64,000 nucleotides of DNA from Nocardioides phosphati (GTDB taxonomy: Bacteria; Actinomycetota; Actinomycetes; Propionibacteriales; Nocardioidaceae), in assembly GCF_014646375.1 (NCBI RefSeq), contig NZ_BMNI01000002.1:124001-188000 (forward strand), read 5' to 3'. Positions within the stretch are counted from its first letter, which is position 1. Every line of letters starts with the position of its first letter. The translations under genes and the position numbers were made by a program. A model generated the notes under the pieces. The model had not been told where the DNA came from. It saw only the letters and a list, made by a program, of their open reading frames with translations, and searched no databases. Of this stretch, positions 24,751 through 33,322 are shown piece by piece.

Positions 24751-25917
24751 TCAGCCGCGGGGAAGGTCGATCGGCCCGTCGTAGTCCTCCGGCTCCCCGG
24801 CGACCGGCGCGACGGCGTACTCCCTGCTGCCGTCGAGGCCGAGGCGCAGGACGGCCCAGCGGACATCGGTGTGGGACTCGGTGGCGCGATCGACCTTCCA
24901 GTCACTGACAACGGCGAGCACGTGCTCGTCGTCTTCCCACACCATCTCGTGGATGCCGACGTTCTTCGCCGTGCGCAGCCGGAGCCGCTGGTCGCCGGAG
25001 CTGGCGTCGAGGACGGTGAGCTCGTGGTCGCCCGAGCCGAAGAGAGCCGAGGTGCTGGCGAGCAGCAGGCCGGCATCCGGCGAGAAGGCGATCAGGCGGT
25101 CCTTGCACGTCGTCCAGAGCACGGAGCCATCGTGGTCCGCGACGCCGGCGCATGCCCCGTCGCCGTCGTCGATGACCCTGGTGGTTCCGGCCGTGAACCC
25201 GTTGGCTGCCACGGCGCGGACCTCGCCGATCCCTCCGTCGACTGCCTCCGCCGGCCGACCAGGACGGACCATCCACGTACGCCGCACCGTGCCGTCGGCA
25301 TTCACCGGGGCGGGGCCGTGCACCAGCAGTGCGCAGTCTGCGTCGGGTCCCGTGCAGGTGTGCCCGGTCACCGCGATCGGCTCGAACCCGCCGCCAGGGG
25401 CAGGTGCGGGGAGCTTGGTCACCGTCCGACCGGCGTCCTCGATGACGACCGAGGTCCCGCGGGCCTGCACGACCCCGACCAGGGCGTGGTCGGGCGCGAT
25501 GACGAAGGTGAGAAGGAAGTTTCCGGGCACGACCCGCCAGGAGCCCCTCGTCGTGCCGTCGTCGCCCACGAACGCCACCTGCCCGTCGCCGAGGTCGTCT
25601 CGCGTGCCCAGCAGGTAGCCGCCCGTCACCACGGCGAACTCGGTGACCGACGTCGGCGGAACAGCGAACCTGGTGTGGCCGCTGCCGGCGCGGAACTCGT
25701 TGCCCGCCAGGTAGCCCTCTGCCGGGGCCGCCCCGGCCGGGTAGTCGCCCAGCGCGAGGGCGCTGTCGTCCGGCCGGCCGGAGACCTGCGAGCCGGCGCG
25801 CGGCCCGTCCTGCCCGACGAGCAATATCGGCACTGCCACCGCCGCAGCGACTGCTGCCGCTGCACCGACAGCACCCACCCACCGGCGCGAGGGGCGGCGC
25901 GGGCGCTCAGTGCTCAT
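24751..25917 (-). CDS. membrane-anchored protein with beta-propeller-like outer domain
   Basis: A 388-residue protein with one N-terminal transmembrane helix after a basic start (residues about 13-35, RRPSRRWVGAVG) and a large extracytoplasmic domain of short beta repeats (VTEFAVVTGGYLLGT, GVVQARGTSVVIEDAG, DHELTVLDASSGDQRLRL). No family recognised; the repeats resemble WD40/TolB-like propellers. Divergent from the SigE-type sigma factor with an 88-nt gap; CAGAGT on the minus strand (25929-25924) is 6 nt before the ATG. Its build mirrors that of the protein downstream of the sigma factor, so a shared signalling role is possible. Confidence 0.7.
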   Translation of the reverse strand: MSTERPRRPSRRWVGAVGAAAAVAAAVAVPILLVGQDGPRAGSQVSGRPDDSALALGDYPAGAAPAEGYLAGNEFRAGSGHTRFAVPPTSVTEFAVVTGGYLLGTRDDLGDGQVAFVGDDGTTRGSWRVVPGNFLLTFVIAPDHALVGVVQARGTSVVIEDAGRTVTKLPAPAPGGGFEPIAVTGHTCTGPDADCALLVHGPAPVNADGTVRRTWMVRPGRPAEAVDGGIGEVRAVAANGFTAGTTRVIDDGDGACAGVADHDGSVLWTTCKDRLIAFSPDAGLLLASTSALFGSGDHELTVLDASSGDQRLRLRTAKNVGIHEMVWEDDEHVLAVVSDWKVDRATESHTDVRWAVLRLGLDGSREYAVAPVAGEPEDYDGPIDLPRG

Positions 25918-26005
25918 GCGCCGACTCTGACAGCGCCACGCGCAGAGCGTGACTGATTCGCGCGAGGTTCCACCCGCGCGCACACCCCCATGCGTGAATA
26001 CGGGT

Positions 26006-26524
26006 GTGAGGGACGACTTCGAGGCCTGGGTGCATGCACGGTCGCGCGCGCTGGCACGCGCGGCGTACCTCCTCGTCGGCGACGTCCACCTCGCGGAGGA
26101 CCTCGTGCAGGAGACGCTGGGCCGGGTCGCGCAGCGGTGGGAGCGAGTCGCGCGGCAGGGCACGCCCGACGCGTATGCACACCGGGTGATGAACAACCTC
26201 GCCGTGGACGGCTGGCGACGGCGCGTACGCCGACCACGTGAGGTCGCGGAGACAGCCCACGAGTCCGCGGATTCCGCCCCGGCGAGCGGGACCACCGAGG
26301 CGCTGGCTCTGCGCGACGCCCTCATGCGACTCACCGTGAAGCAGCGGGCGGTGCTCGTCCTCCGCTTCTACGAGGACTACACCGAGGTGCAGACGGCGGG
26401 GCTCATGGGCTGTTCGGTCAGCACCGTCAAGTCGCAGACCCGCCACGCCCTGCAGAGGCTCCGGGAGCTTGCACCCGACGTACTCGCTGAGTTCGACGAC
26501 CGCCGGGAGGTGGCACAACCATGA
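26006..26524 (+). CDS. SigE-family (ECF) RNA polymerase sigma factor
   Basis: A 172-residue sigma-70 family factor with region 2 (ARSRALARAAYLLVGDVHLAEDLVQET, then AYAHRVMNNLAVDGWRRR) and region 4 (LTVKQRAVLVLRFYEDYTEVQTA, SVSTVKSQTRHALQRLRE), the layout of the actinobacterial SigE-like subfamily. The GTG at 26006 gives VRDDFEAWVHARSR, the usual family start; an ATG at 25949 is less likely. The 3' end overlaps the next gene (ATGA at 26521-26524), which is the expected place for an anti-sigma factor. Confidence 0.92.
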   Translation: MRDDFEAWVHARSRALARAAYLLVGDVHLAEDLVQETLGRVAQRWERVARQGTPDAYAHRVMNNLAVDGWRRRVRRPREVAETAHESADSAPASGTTEALALRDALMRLTVKQRAVLVLRFYEDYTEVQTAGLMGCSVSTVKSQTRHALQRLRELAPDVLAEFDDRREVAQP

Positions 26525-27864
26525 CCAACGACCTACGGGACCTCCTCGACGACGTCGCCGATGCACCGGCGCGCGCGGTGCGCGTGGACGCACGGACGGC
26601 CTGGGCCGACGGCGCCCGACGCCGGGTACGCCGACGGGTCACGGTCGGCGCGCTCGGCCTGGCCGCCGTGGCGGCCGTCGTCGCCTCAGCACCGCTGCTG
26701 CACGGGACGAGCAGGGTGACGTCGTACACCAGCCAGCCGGAGGCACACACGGACCACTATCCGCAGCGCCTCGACTACGACTACGTGGGCACTGCGATGC
26801 CTGCCGTGACCGGTCCGCTCGCCGGCGTCGTCCAGCGCGGCAGTGAGCACGTGTCCGGCAACTACGCCGTCTCCCCCGGAGGGCGGATGTGGCGGATCGA
26901 CGACGCCTACGGGCAGAGCGTTTCCATCTCCCCTGACGGCATCCACCTCGTCTACCTGCGAGGACCGGATGCTCCGAACGCACTCCTGACGATCACCGAC
27001 CAGAACACCGGGGAGCGCACGACGTTCTCGAAGATCGGCATGGGCGCCAGCGAGCCGGCGAAGGGCAGGAACAGGGCACCGGTGTACTTCCACAGCGACC
27101 AGCAACCGGCATTCTGGAATCGCGACTCCACGAAGGTCCTGCTCCAGCTGGGCGCGAGCGACGGCTACGACGTCACGGCGGCGGGCATCCTCTCGGTAGA
27201 TGGCGAGATGACGATCGTGCAGAACAGCAGGGACGTTCCCGGTGGTTCCCAGCCCATCGGCTGGGTCGATGACAACACCGTTGCCTTCGTCGTCGGCAGC
27301 AAGCCGGGTGCCCGCGTGGTGTTCGTGGATGCCGTCACCAGCAGGACGGTGCGCTCGTTCCCGCTCAAGGGGGCTCGCTCCGACGCGGTGTCGCAGTGGT
27401 ACGGCTGGCTGACGCCGGACGGAGCCGCCGTGATGACACTCGACGACGACTTCGGCGGCAGGACCGATGCTCGCGTCCGCTTCTACTCCGCCGAGGCCGG
27501 CGACCGCGCAGGCACGAAGGACGCCACGATGCCCGTGCCGGACGGTCGGGACGACACCTGCCAGCCCACCCTGACCCGGCGCGAGACCTATGTTGCCGTG
27601 GACGCGGACGCGCGCGAGGACGGGGCGATACTCGCGCGCGTCAACGGCGGGACCCCGATCGTCGCGGACCCGCGACTCCACGTGACGTGCTCGGTCTGGG
27701 CGTCGTCCGCCCTCGAGGGCGGACCCGACCCGAGCATCGGTGGCCGGCTCTTCGGTACCGAGTCGACCTGGCTCTCCTGGCACTGGCGCGAGCTGATCGC
27801 CGGGGCCCTCGTACTGGTGGCGGCCGGCGGCGCGTTGGCCGTCGTACGACGCCGTCGGCGCTGA
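26521..27864 (+). CDS. putative anti-sigma partner, two-span membrane protein with outer beta domain
   Basis: A 447-residue protein: a short cytoplasmic N-terminus (NDLRDLLDDVADAPARAVRVDARTA), a transmembrane helix after RRRVRRRV (about 38-58), a long extracytoplasmic beta-rich domain (about 60-415) with propeller-like strands (GRMWRIDDAYGQSVSISPDGIHLVYL), and a C-terminal helix (about 423-440) followed by RRRRR. Position and ATGA coupling to the sigma gene suggest it holds the sigma factor at the membrane, but no zinc-binding anti-sigma motif (HxxxCxxC) is present. I do not recognise a named family. Confidence 0.7.
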   Translation: MTNDLRDLLDDVADAPARAVRVDARTAWADGARRRVRRRVTVGALGLAAVAAVVASAPLLHGTSRVTSYTSQPEAHTDHYPQRLDYDYVGTAMPAVTGPLAGVVQRGSEHVSGNYAVSPGGRMWRIDDAYGQSVSISPDGIHLVYLRGPDAPNALLTITDQNTGERTTFSKIGMGASEPAKGRNRAPVYFHSDQQPAFWNRDSTKVLLQLGASDGYDVTAAGILSVDGEMTIVQNSRDVPGGSQPIGWVDDNTVAFVVGSKPGARVVFVDAVTSRTVRSFPLKGARSDAVSQWYGWLTPDGAAVMTLDDDFGGRTDARVRFYSAEAGDRAGTKDATMPVPDGRDDTCQPTLTRRETYVAVDADAREDGAILARVNGGTPIVADPRLHVTCSVWASSALEGGPDPSIGGRLFGTESTWLSWHWRELIAGALVLVAAGGALAVVRRRRR

Positions 27865-27961
27865 AGCCTGAACACCTTTCGGTGAAGCGCGTCCCTGCGC
27901 TGAAATAGCCCGACGACGCCCTACAGTGCGGACAAATCGTCCAAACTCCAGAAGGTGCCCG

Positions 27962-28639
27962 TTGAAGCTCTCCACGACCAGTTTCGCCGCCGGCGCGGTT
28001 GCCGCACTCGTCATCGGCAGCGGCTCCGCCTACGCCGCCACGGGTGGCAACTTCATCCTCGGCAAGTCCAACTCCGCAGGTGCCACCACCACGCTGAGCA
28101 ACGCCAACGGCACCGCACTGTCGCTCAACTCCAAGTCCGGTACGGCGCCGCTCAAGGTCAACCGCACCACCAAGGTCGCCAACCTGAACGCCGACCTGCT
28201 CGACAACCTCGACCAGTCGGCGTTCGCGCGTCGAGCCGGCACGACCCGCGCCTACGACGTCGTCTCCGACGCCTACGACTTCCTGCCTGACGGCGCTCCC
28301 GATGGCAAGATCGACACCCTCGTCGCCGGTGCCCAGTGCCCGGCCGGCACCCACCGCACCGGCGGCGGCTTCTGGGACCTCACGACCAGCGGCAAGGTGG
28401 CGATCAACAGCGCCGACAGCCAGAACCCGCAGACGTGGTTCATCGTCGTGCCGGTCAACCCGGATGTGGCCGAGGACCCGATGAACGCCGGCGTCACGAT
28501 CGTCTGCGAGTCCCCGACCGGCACCCCGCCCGCCAACGACTACGGCGACCCGGGTTACGCCCGCACCACCGGCGGCAACGGCAACTCGACTCTGCCGAAC
28601 ACCGTCACCCCCAGCATGATCGCTGCCGCGCAGCGCTGA
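27962..28639 (+). CDS. secreted hypothetical protein (TTG start)
   Basis: A 225-residue exported protein: signal peptide KLSTTSFAAGAVAALVIGSGSAYA (cleavage about residue 26), then a repeat-like region (NFILGKSNSAGATTTLSN, LNADLLDNLDQSAFAR) known from many actinobacterial secreted proteins and resembling phage-fibre stalks, then a beta-rich C-terminal domain with two Cys (GAQCPAGTHRTGGGFWD and VTIVCESPTGTP). I chose the rare TTG at 27962 because AGAAGG lies 6 nt upstream and TACAGT (27921-27926) is a plausible -10; a GTG at 27926 would be within that promoter. Function unknown. Confidence 0.75.
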   Translation: MKLSTTSFAAGAVAALVIGSGSAYAATGGNFILGKSNSAGATTTLSNANGTALSLNSKSGTAPLKVNRTTKVANLNADLLDNLDQSAFARRAGTTRAYDVVSDAYDFLPDGAPDGKIDTLVAGAQCPAGTHRTGGGFWDLTTSGKVAINSADSQNPQTWFIVVPVNPDVAEDPMNAGVTIVCESPTGTPPANDYGDPGYARTTGGNGNSTLPNTVTPSMIAAAQR

Positions 28640-28650
28640 TCCACCACCTC

Positions 28651-28680
28651 ATGCCCGCGGCCCATTAGGGTCGCGGGCAT
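28651..28680. promoter_or_regulatory. glpK -10 box framed by a perfect inverted repeat
   Basis: ATGCCCGCG (28651-28659) and CGCGGGCAT (28672-28680) are perfect 9-nt inverted copies around a 12-nt centre that contains TAGGGT (28666-28671). The right arm overlaps the glpK start codon. This could be an operator for a glycerol regulator or a 5' hairpin controlling translation. Confidence 0.5.
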
Positions 28681-30151
28681 GAGCGTTCTCGCGATCGACG
28701 CAGGCACGACGGGCGTGACGGCCGTCGTCGTGGATCCCGACGGCAGCATCGCCGCGAAGGGCTACCAGGAGTTCAGCCAGCACTTCCCGCACCCGGGCTG
28801 GGTGGAGCACGCGCCGGAGGAGATCTGGCAGGCGACGCTCGAGGCGACCCGCGAGGTCCTGGCCAAGGTCGACCCGAGCACCCTCACCGGGATCGGCATC
28901 ACCAACCAGCGCGAGACGATCGTCCTGTGGGACCGCGAGACCCTCGGGTCGCCGCGCCGCGCGATCGTCTGGCAGGACCGGCGTACCGCGGAGGTGTGCG
29001 ACCGGCTCAAGGCCGAGGGCCACGAGGACCGCGTGCGCGAGCTGACCGGCCTCCGCCTCGACCCGTACTTCTCCGGGACGAAGCTGACCTGGCTCCGCGA
29101 GCACGAGCCGCACACGTGGGCGCTCGTCGAGTCCGGCCGGTACGCCGTCGGCACGGTCGACTCGTACCTCATCGCGCGCATGACCCGGGGCACCTGGCAC
29201 GTCACCGACGTCTCCAACGCGTCGCGGACGCTGCTCTTCGACCTGACGACGGGCGACTGGTCCGACGAGCTCTGCGGCCTCTTCGGTGTCCCGCGCGACG
29301 CGCTGCCCGACCTCGTGCCCAACTGGGGCGAGGTCGGCACCACCGACCCGCGCACGTTCTGCGGGCTGAGCCTCCCGATCGCCGGCATCGCGGGTGACCA
29401 GCAATCGGCGCTCTTCGGCCAGACCTGCTTCGACCCGGGCGACTCCAAGTGCACCTACGGCACCGGCTCGTTCCTGCTCACCAACACCGGCACCAAGCTC
29501 GAGCGCTCCGACTGCGGCCTGCTCACGACCGCGGCGTGGCGCTCCCCCGCCGGCGAGACGACGTACGCGCTGGAGGGTGCCATCTTCGTGACCGGCGCGG
29601 CGGTGCAGTGGCTCCGCGACGGCCTGCAGATCGTCGGCACCGCGGCCGAGACGGCCGCCATCGCGAGTGCGGTGCCGAGCAGCGAGGGCGTCGTCTTCGT
29701 GCCCGCCCTCACCGGCCTCGGCGCGCCCCACTGGGACCCCCACGCCCGCGGCACGATCCTCGGCATCACCCGCGGTACGACGCGCGGTCACCTCGTCCGG
29801 GCGACCCTCGAGGCGATCGCCTACGAGGTCCGCGACGTGCTGGAGACCATGCCCACGCTCGCCACGCTGAAGGTCGACGGCGGAGCAGCCGCCAACGACC
29901 TGCTCTGCCAGGTGCAGGCCGACCAGGTCGGCGTCCCCGTGGAGCGGCCGCGGATCGTGGAGACGACCGCCCTGGGGGCGGCGTTCCTCGCCGGGCTCGG
30001 CACCGGCGTCTGGGACTCCACGGACGACCTCAAGGAGACGTGGCAGCTGGACCGGCGCTTCGAGCCCGGCGGCGACCGGGCCGCGCTGGACCGCGACTAC
30101 GCCCGGTGGCAGCAGGCCGTCGAGCGCAGCAAGGGCTGGGCGCTGCTCTAG
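28679..30151 (+). CDS. glpK: glycerol kinase
   Basis: A 490-residue FGGY-family kinase converting glycerol and ATP to glycerol-3-phosphate. It has the N-terminal phosphate loop LAIDAGTTGVTAVVVD, NQRETIVLWDRETL, GTVDSYLIARMT, the FGGY signature region around YGTGSFLLTNTG, and LKVDGGAAANDLLCQ. Length is normal. TAGGGT is 7 nt before the ATG. The last 4 nt overlap the convergent coiled-coil gene. Glycerol-3-phosphate would feed the PlsC-type acyltransferase further along, though they are not co-transcribed. Confidence 0.94.
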   Translation: MSVLAIDAGTTGVTAVVVDPDGSIAAKGYQEFSQHFPHPGWVEHAPEEIWQATLEATREVLAKVDPSTLTGIGITNQRETIVLWDRETLGSPRRAIVWQDRRTAEVCDRLKAEGHEDRVRELTGLRLDPYFSGTKLTWLREHEPHTWALVESGRYAVGTVDSYLIARMTRGTWHVTDVSNASRTLLFDLTTGDWSDELCGLFGVPRDALPDLVPNWGEVGTTDPRTFCGLSLPIAGIAGDQQSALFGQTCFDPGDSKCTYGTGSFLLTNTGTKLERSDCGLLTTAAWRSPAGETTYALEGAIFVTGAAVQWLRDGLQIVGTAAETAAIASAVPSSEGVVFVPALTGLGAPHWDPHARGTILGITRGTTRGHLVRATLEAIAYEVRDVLETMPTLATLKVDGGAAANDLLCQVQADQVGVPVERPRIVETTALGAAFLAGLGTGVWDSTDDLKETWQLDRRFEPGGDRAALDRDYARWQQAVERSKGWALL

Positions 30152-31002
30152 TCCAGCGCGGCGGCCGCGTCGTTGCGCGCAGCCTCGGCGGCCTCGACCT
30201 CGTCGCGAGCCTCCGCCATCGCTCGCTTCGCCCGCTCGACGCCCTCGTGCGCTTCCTCCTCGCGTGACTCCAGGTCGGCCAGCTTCCGCCGCAGCTCGTC
30301 GAGCTCGGACTCCACCTGGAGTGCCTGGGCCTGCGCTCCGCGGTGCCGCACCTCGGCCTTCGTGAGCGCCTCCTTGGCCATCCGGAGCTCCTTCTCCGCG
30401 ACGGACAGCGCCCGCTTGGCCTCGCGCCGTCGCTCCGCCTCCGACGGATCGGGTACGGCGTGGAGCGTCGCCGGCACGGACGAGGCGACGTGGCCGATCG
30501 CCTCGGGCACGGCGACGTACGCCGACGGGTCGAGGTCATCGACGCCCGTGGTGGTGAACGAGCGCACGAGCAGACCGGACTGGAGTGCTTCGGCGGCGGC
30601 CGCGCTCACCATCGCCGCCGTGAGGGTGCCCTCGACCTCCTCGGCGACCGCCTCGGTGACCTTCTGTCCGTCGGCGAGGGCGTGACGGCGGGCGACCGTG
30701 GTCACCGCCGCCGTCAGCTGCCGGCGCTGGGCCGTGAGCGCGCGCAGCTGTGCCGCGTCCAGCGAGGCGGCGGCGTCACGCAGGGCGGCGCCCACGTTGA
30801 CCAGCTGCGCGACCTGGTCGGGCTCGCGGCGTACGAGCAAGTTGAGGACCCAGGCGGCGAGGCTCGGCTTCTTCAGCGCCTTGACCGCCTTGGCGAGCTC
30901 GGCGTCGTCGGTCTTGACCGCCTTCGCTCGCTCGTCGCGCGCCGCGGTGAACTCGCCGAGCGCCAGGCCGTAGAGGGCCTCTGCCTCCTCGAGCAGGCTC
31001 AC
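30148..31002 (-). CDS. coiled-coil protein downstream of a MacS-type response regulator
   Basis: A 284-residue helical protein. N-terminal helices (LLEEAEALYGLALGEFTAARDERAK, KPSLAAWVLNLLVRREPDQV) are followed by a middle segment and a long heptad-rich C-terminal coiled coil (about 185-282, Ala/Glu/Arg-rich). No membrane helix and no named family that I recognise; related uncharacterised proteins occur in actinobacteria. The GTG at 31002 overlaps the response regulator stop (GTGA), so it is the last gene of the sensor-kinase operon. Confidence 0.75.
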   Translation of the reverse strand: MSLLEEAEALYGLALGEFTAARDERAKAVKTDDAELAKAVKALKKPSLAAWVLNLLVRREPDQVAQLVNVGAALRDAAASLDAAQLRALTAQRRQLTAAVTTVARRHALADGQKVTEAVAEEVEGTLTAAMVSAAAAEALQSGLLVRSFTTTGVDDLDPSAYVAVPEAIGHVASSVPATLHAVPDPSEAERRREAKRALSVAEKELRMAKEALTKAEVRHRGAQAQALQVESELDELRRKLADLESREEEAHEGVERAKRAMAEARDEVEAAEAARNDAAAALD

Positions 31003-31661
31003 TCGAGGCCCTGCTCGATGGCGTAGCGGGTGAGCTCGACACGGTTGTGGAGCTGGAGCTTGCGCAGGGTGTTCTGCGTGTGGTTCTGGACGGTGCGGTG
31101 CGAGATGAACAGCCGCTCGGCGATCTGCGTGGAGGAGAGCCCCTTGGCGACCATGCGGAGGATCTCGGTCTCACGCTCCGTGAGGATGGGGCGCTCCTCC
31201 TCGGCGGGTGCCTGGGGCGCCGCCGACAGCCGGCGGTACTCCCCCAGCACCAGTCCGGCCAGCCCGGCCGTGTAGACCGCCTCACCCTCGGCGACCTTGC
31301 GGACGGCGTCGAGGAGCTCGGCGCGCGAGGCGGACTTCACGAGGTAGCCCGTGGCCCCCGCCTTCACCGCCTCGAGCACGTCGGCCTGCTCGCCGGAGGC
31401 CGACAGGATCAGCACGCGGGGACCGTTGGGTCCGGCGACCGCGCGCGTCACCTCGACGCCGTTGGGCTCGGGGATCTGCAGGTCGAGGACCACGACGTCG
31501 GGCCGCGCGGCGGGGCAGCGTGCGAGCGCCTCCTTGCCGTTGGCCGCGACCGCGACGACGTCGAAGCCGGCCGCCACCAGGTCACGCTCGACGGCGTCGC
31601 GCCACATCGGGTGGTCGTCGACGACCATCACACGCACGGGCTTCGCGTCCTCAGCTGCCAT
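30999..31661 (-). CDS. NarL/LuxR-family response regulator (MacR-type)
   Basis: A 220-residue regulator: receiver domain (MVVDDHPMWRDAV, phospho-acceptor Asp60 in VVVLDLQIPEPNG, LSASGEQ, GYLVKSA) and a C-terminal LuxR helix-turn-helix (LTERETEILRMVAKGLSSTQIAERLFIS, then HRTVQNHTQNTLRKL). Partner of the MacS-type kinase encoded two genes upstream; the flavin reductase gene ends 9 nt before it. GTGA overlap with the downstream coiled-coil gene. Confidence 0.93.
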   Translation of the reverse strand: MAAEDAKPVRVMVVDDHPMWRDAVERDLVAAGFDVVAVAANGKEALARCPAARPDVVVLDLQIPEPNGVEVTRAVAGPNGPRVLILSASGEQADVLEAVKAGATGYLVKSASRAELLDAVRKVAEGEAVYTAGLAGLVLGEYRRLSAAPQAPAEEERPILTERETEILRMVAKGLSSTQIAERLFISHRTVQNHTQNTLRKLQLHNRVELTRYAIEQGLE

Positions 31662-31670
31662 GCGGTCAAC

Positions 31671-32171
31671 CTAGCGTTGCAGGTAGCGACCGCGCCGGTG
31701 GACGAGCGGGTCGGGCTCCTCACCGAGGACGACGTGCTCGATCCGGCAGGTCACCTGCATCGACCAGCCCAGCTCGATGGCCGATTCGAGGGCCACGCCG
31801 GCCCAGCTGGTCACGTCGGCCAGCAGCGGGCCCCACGCCGACTCGGTGAACTTCGCCTGCCGGAAGGCCCCGCCGGGCGCCGGGCTCACCCCGGCGAACA
31901 TGTCGGCCAGCTCGCGGTGCCGCCAGCGCAGCAGCTGCACGACGGCGCGGCCGGTCGTCTCCAGCGCGTCGAAGAGCTCGGAGTCGGGATCCACCAGCCC
32001 CACGACGTACGCCGGCTGGCCGGTCGCCACCATCAGGCTGGAGACCGTGAGCCCCGCCCGCGCCGGGCCGGCGCCCGAGGTCCAGAGCGACACGGTGCCA
32101 CCGAGCCTCCCCCGGAACCGGCGCGCCTCGTCGTCGGGCATCGCGAAGGGGTTCGTCGAGTGGATGGTCAC
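31671..32171 (-). CDS. flavin reductase-family protein
   Basis: A 166-residue split-barrel flavin-binding protein: FRGRLGGTVSLWTSG, GLTVSSLMVATGQPAYVVGLVDPDSEL, and IEHVVLGEEPDPLVHRRGRYL, the standard pattern of NAD(P)H:flavin reductases/FMN-binding proteins. The GTG start at 32171 overlaps the kinase stop (GTGA at 32168-32171), and the response regulator follows 9 nt later, so it is inserted between the two halves of a two-component system. It may supply a redox or flavin input; that is inference. Confidence 0.85.
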   Translation of the reverse strand: MTIHSTNPFAMPDDEARRFRGRLGGTVSLWTSGAGPARAGLTVSSLMVATGQPAYVVGLVDPDSELFDALETTGRAVVQLLRWRHRELADMFAGVSPAPGGAFRQAKFTESAWGPLLADVTSWAGVALESAIELGWSMQVTCRIEHVVLGEEPDPLVHRRGRYLQR

Positions 32172-33322
32172 GTGTCCACCCTAGGGACCGACAGCTCCCA
32201 CTCGGTGCCCTCGGGGCCGGTGGTCAGGTGGGCCTCGCCGCCGAGGTCCTGCAGGCGGCCGACGATGGACTGCACGACGCCGAGGCGGCCTTCCTCCGCT
32301 GCGCTCCGGAGCCGGCCCTCCGCGATGCCCCCGCCCTCGTCACGCACGGTCACCACGACGGAGCCGCCGAGGTCCTCGACGAGCACCCAGGCGTGCGCGG
32401 CGTCGCCGACGTGGGAGGCGACGTTGTCGAGACAGGCACCGGTCGCGGCGACGAGATCCTCGACCACGAGGGCCGGGAGCAGGAGGGGCGTGCCGGGTGT
32501 GGAGACCTCGACGGCCGGGGTGCGGCGTGCTGCCAGCGCGGCGATCGAGGTGGTCAGGTCGACCTCGCTGCGCCCGCCGACCTGCTCGCGGTCGCTTCGT
32601 TCGTCGACGATCAGCAAGGCCCGGAGCCGGGCCTCCTGCTCCCCCGCGAGCCGGCCGAGCTCGACGCCCTCTCCGCCGAGGTCGGGTCCCTTGCGCTGCA
32701 TCAGCGCGAGCACCTGCAGCACGCCGTCGTGCACGACGCGGGCCAGTCGGGCGCGCTCCTCCGCGAGCGCGGCGGCGCGCTGCGCCCGGTCGCGCTCGCG
32801 GGCGAGGTCCTTCAGCGCCGAGGCGAGGCGGCCCAGGAGCGGACCACCGATCAGCAGCAGGAAGACGTTGCCGTAGTTGGACTCGGAGATGTGGGGCCAG
32901 CGGATGCCGAGGTCGGCGACCGCGACGCAGGCGGCTGCGACGAAGCCGCCTCGCGCGCCCCACAGGGCCGCCCACGACAGCACGACCGCCATCACCCAGA
33001 AGCCGGGCACGGTGGCGGTGAAGTCCGGGCCCTTCACCCACGGGGTGGCCAGGAGCGATCCGACCCCGACGACGAGGTCTGTCACGAGCAGGGACGCCCT
33101 GCGACGGCGCTGGTCGGCGTACGCCCAGGAGGCGACGCCGGTCCACAGCAGCAGGGCCGCGACGACCACGATCGCGGCCACGGGGCGCGCGACGGTCTCC
33201 CAGCGCCAGGCGATGACGCCCAGCATGTTGGCCGTGACGACGAGTCGCAGCCAGAGGAGCACGCGGAACATGCCGTCCGCGACGGCGTGCTCCGGCGCGG
33301 GGTCAGGCAGCCGAGCCGCCAT
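32168..33322 (-). CDS. macS: MacS-family sensor histidine kinase
   Basis: A 384-residue membrane kinase. About five hydrophobic segments lie in residues 20-170, a dimerisation/phosphoacceptor helix follows with ERARLARVVHDGVLQVLALM (His198), and a degenerate-looking but complete HATPase domain (ACLDNVASHVGDAAHAWV, RDEGGGIAEGR). MacS kinases are an actinobacterial family. I chose the ATG at 33322 (GGAAGG just upstream); it overlaps the plsC end by 20 nt, whereas the ATG at 33376 would overlap by over 70. First gene of the kinase, flavin reductase, regulator, coiled-coil run. Confidence 0.9.
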   Translation of the reverse strand: MAARLPDPAPEHAVADGMFRVLLWLRLVVTANMLGVIAWRWETVARPVAAIVVVAALLLWTGVASWAYADQRRRRASLLVTDLVVGVGSLLATPWVKGPDFTATVPGFWVMAVVLSWAALWGARGGFVAAACVAVADLGIRWPHISESNYGNVFLLLIGGPLLGRLASALKDLARERDRAQRAAALAEERARLARVVHDGVLQVLALMQRKGPDLGGEGVELGRLAGEQEARLRALLIVDERSDREQVGGRSEVDLTTSIAALAARRTPAVEVSTPGTPLLLPALVVEDLVAATGACLDNVASHVGDAAHAWVLVEDLGGSVVVTVRDEGGGIAEGRLRSAAEEGRLGVVQSIVGRLQDLGGEAHLTTGPEGTEWELSVPRVDT

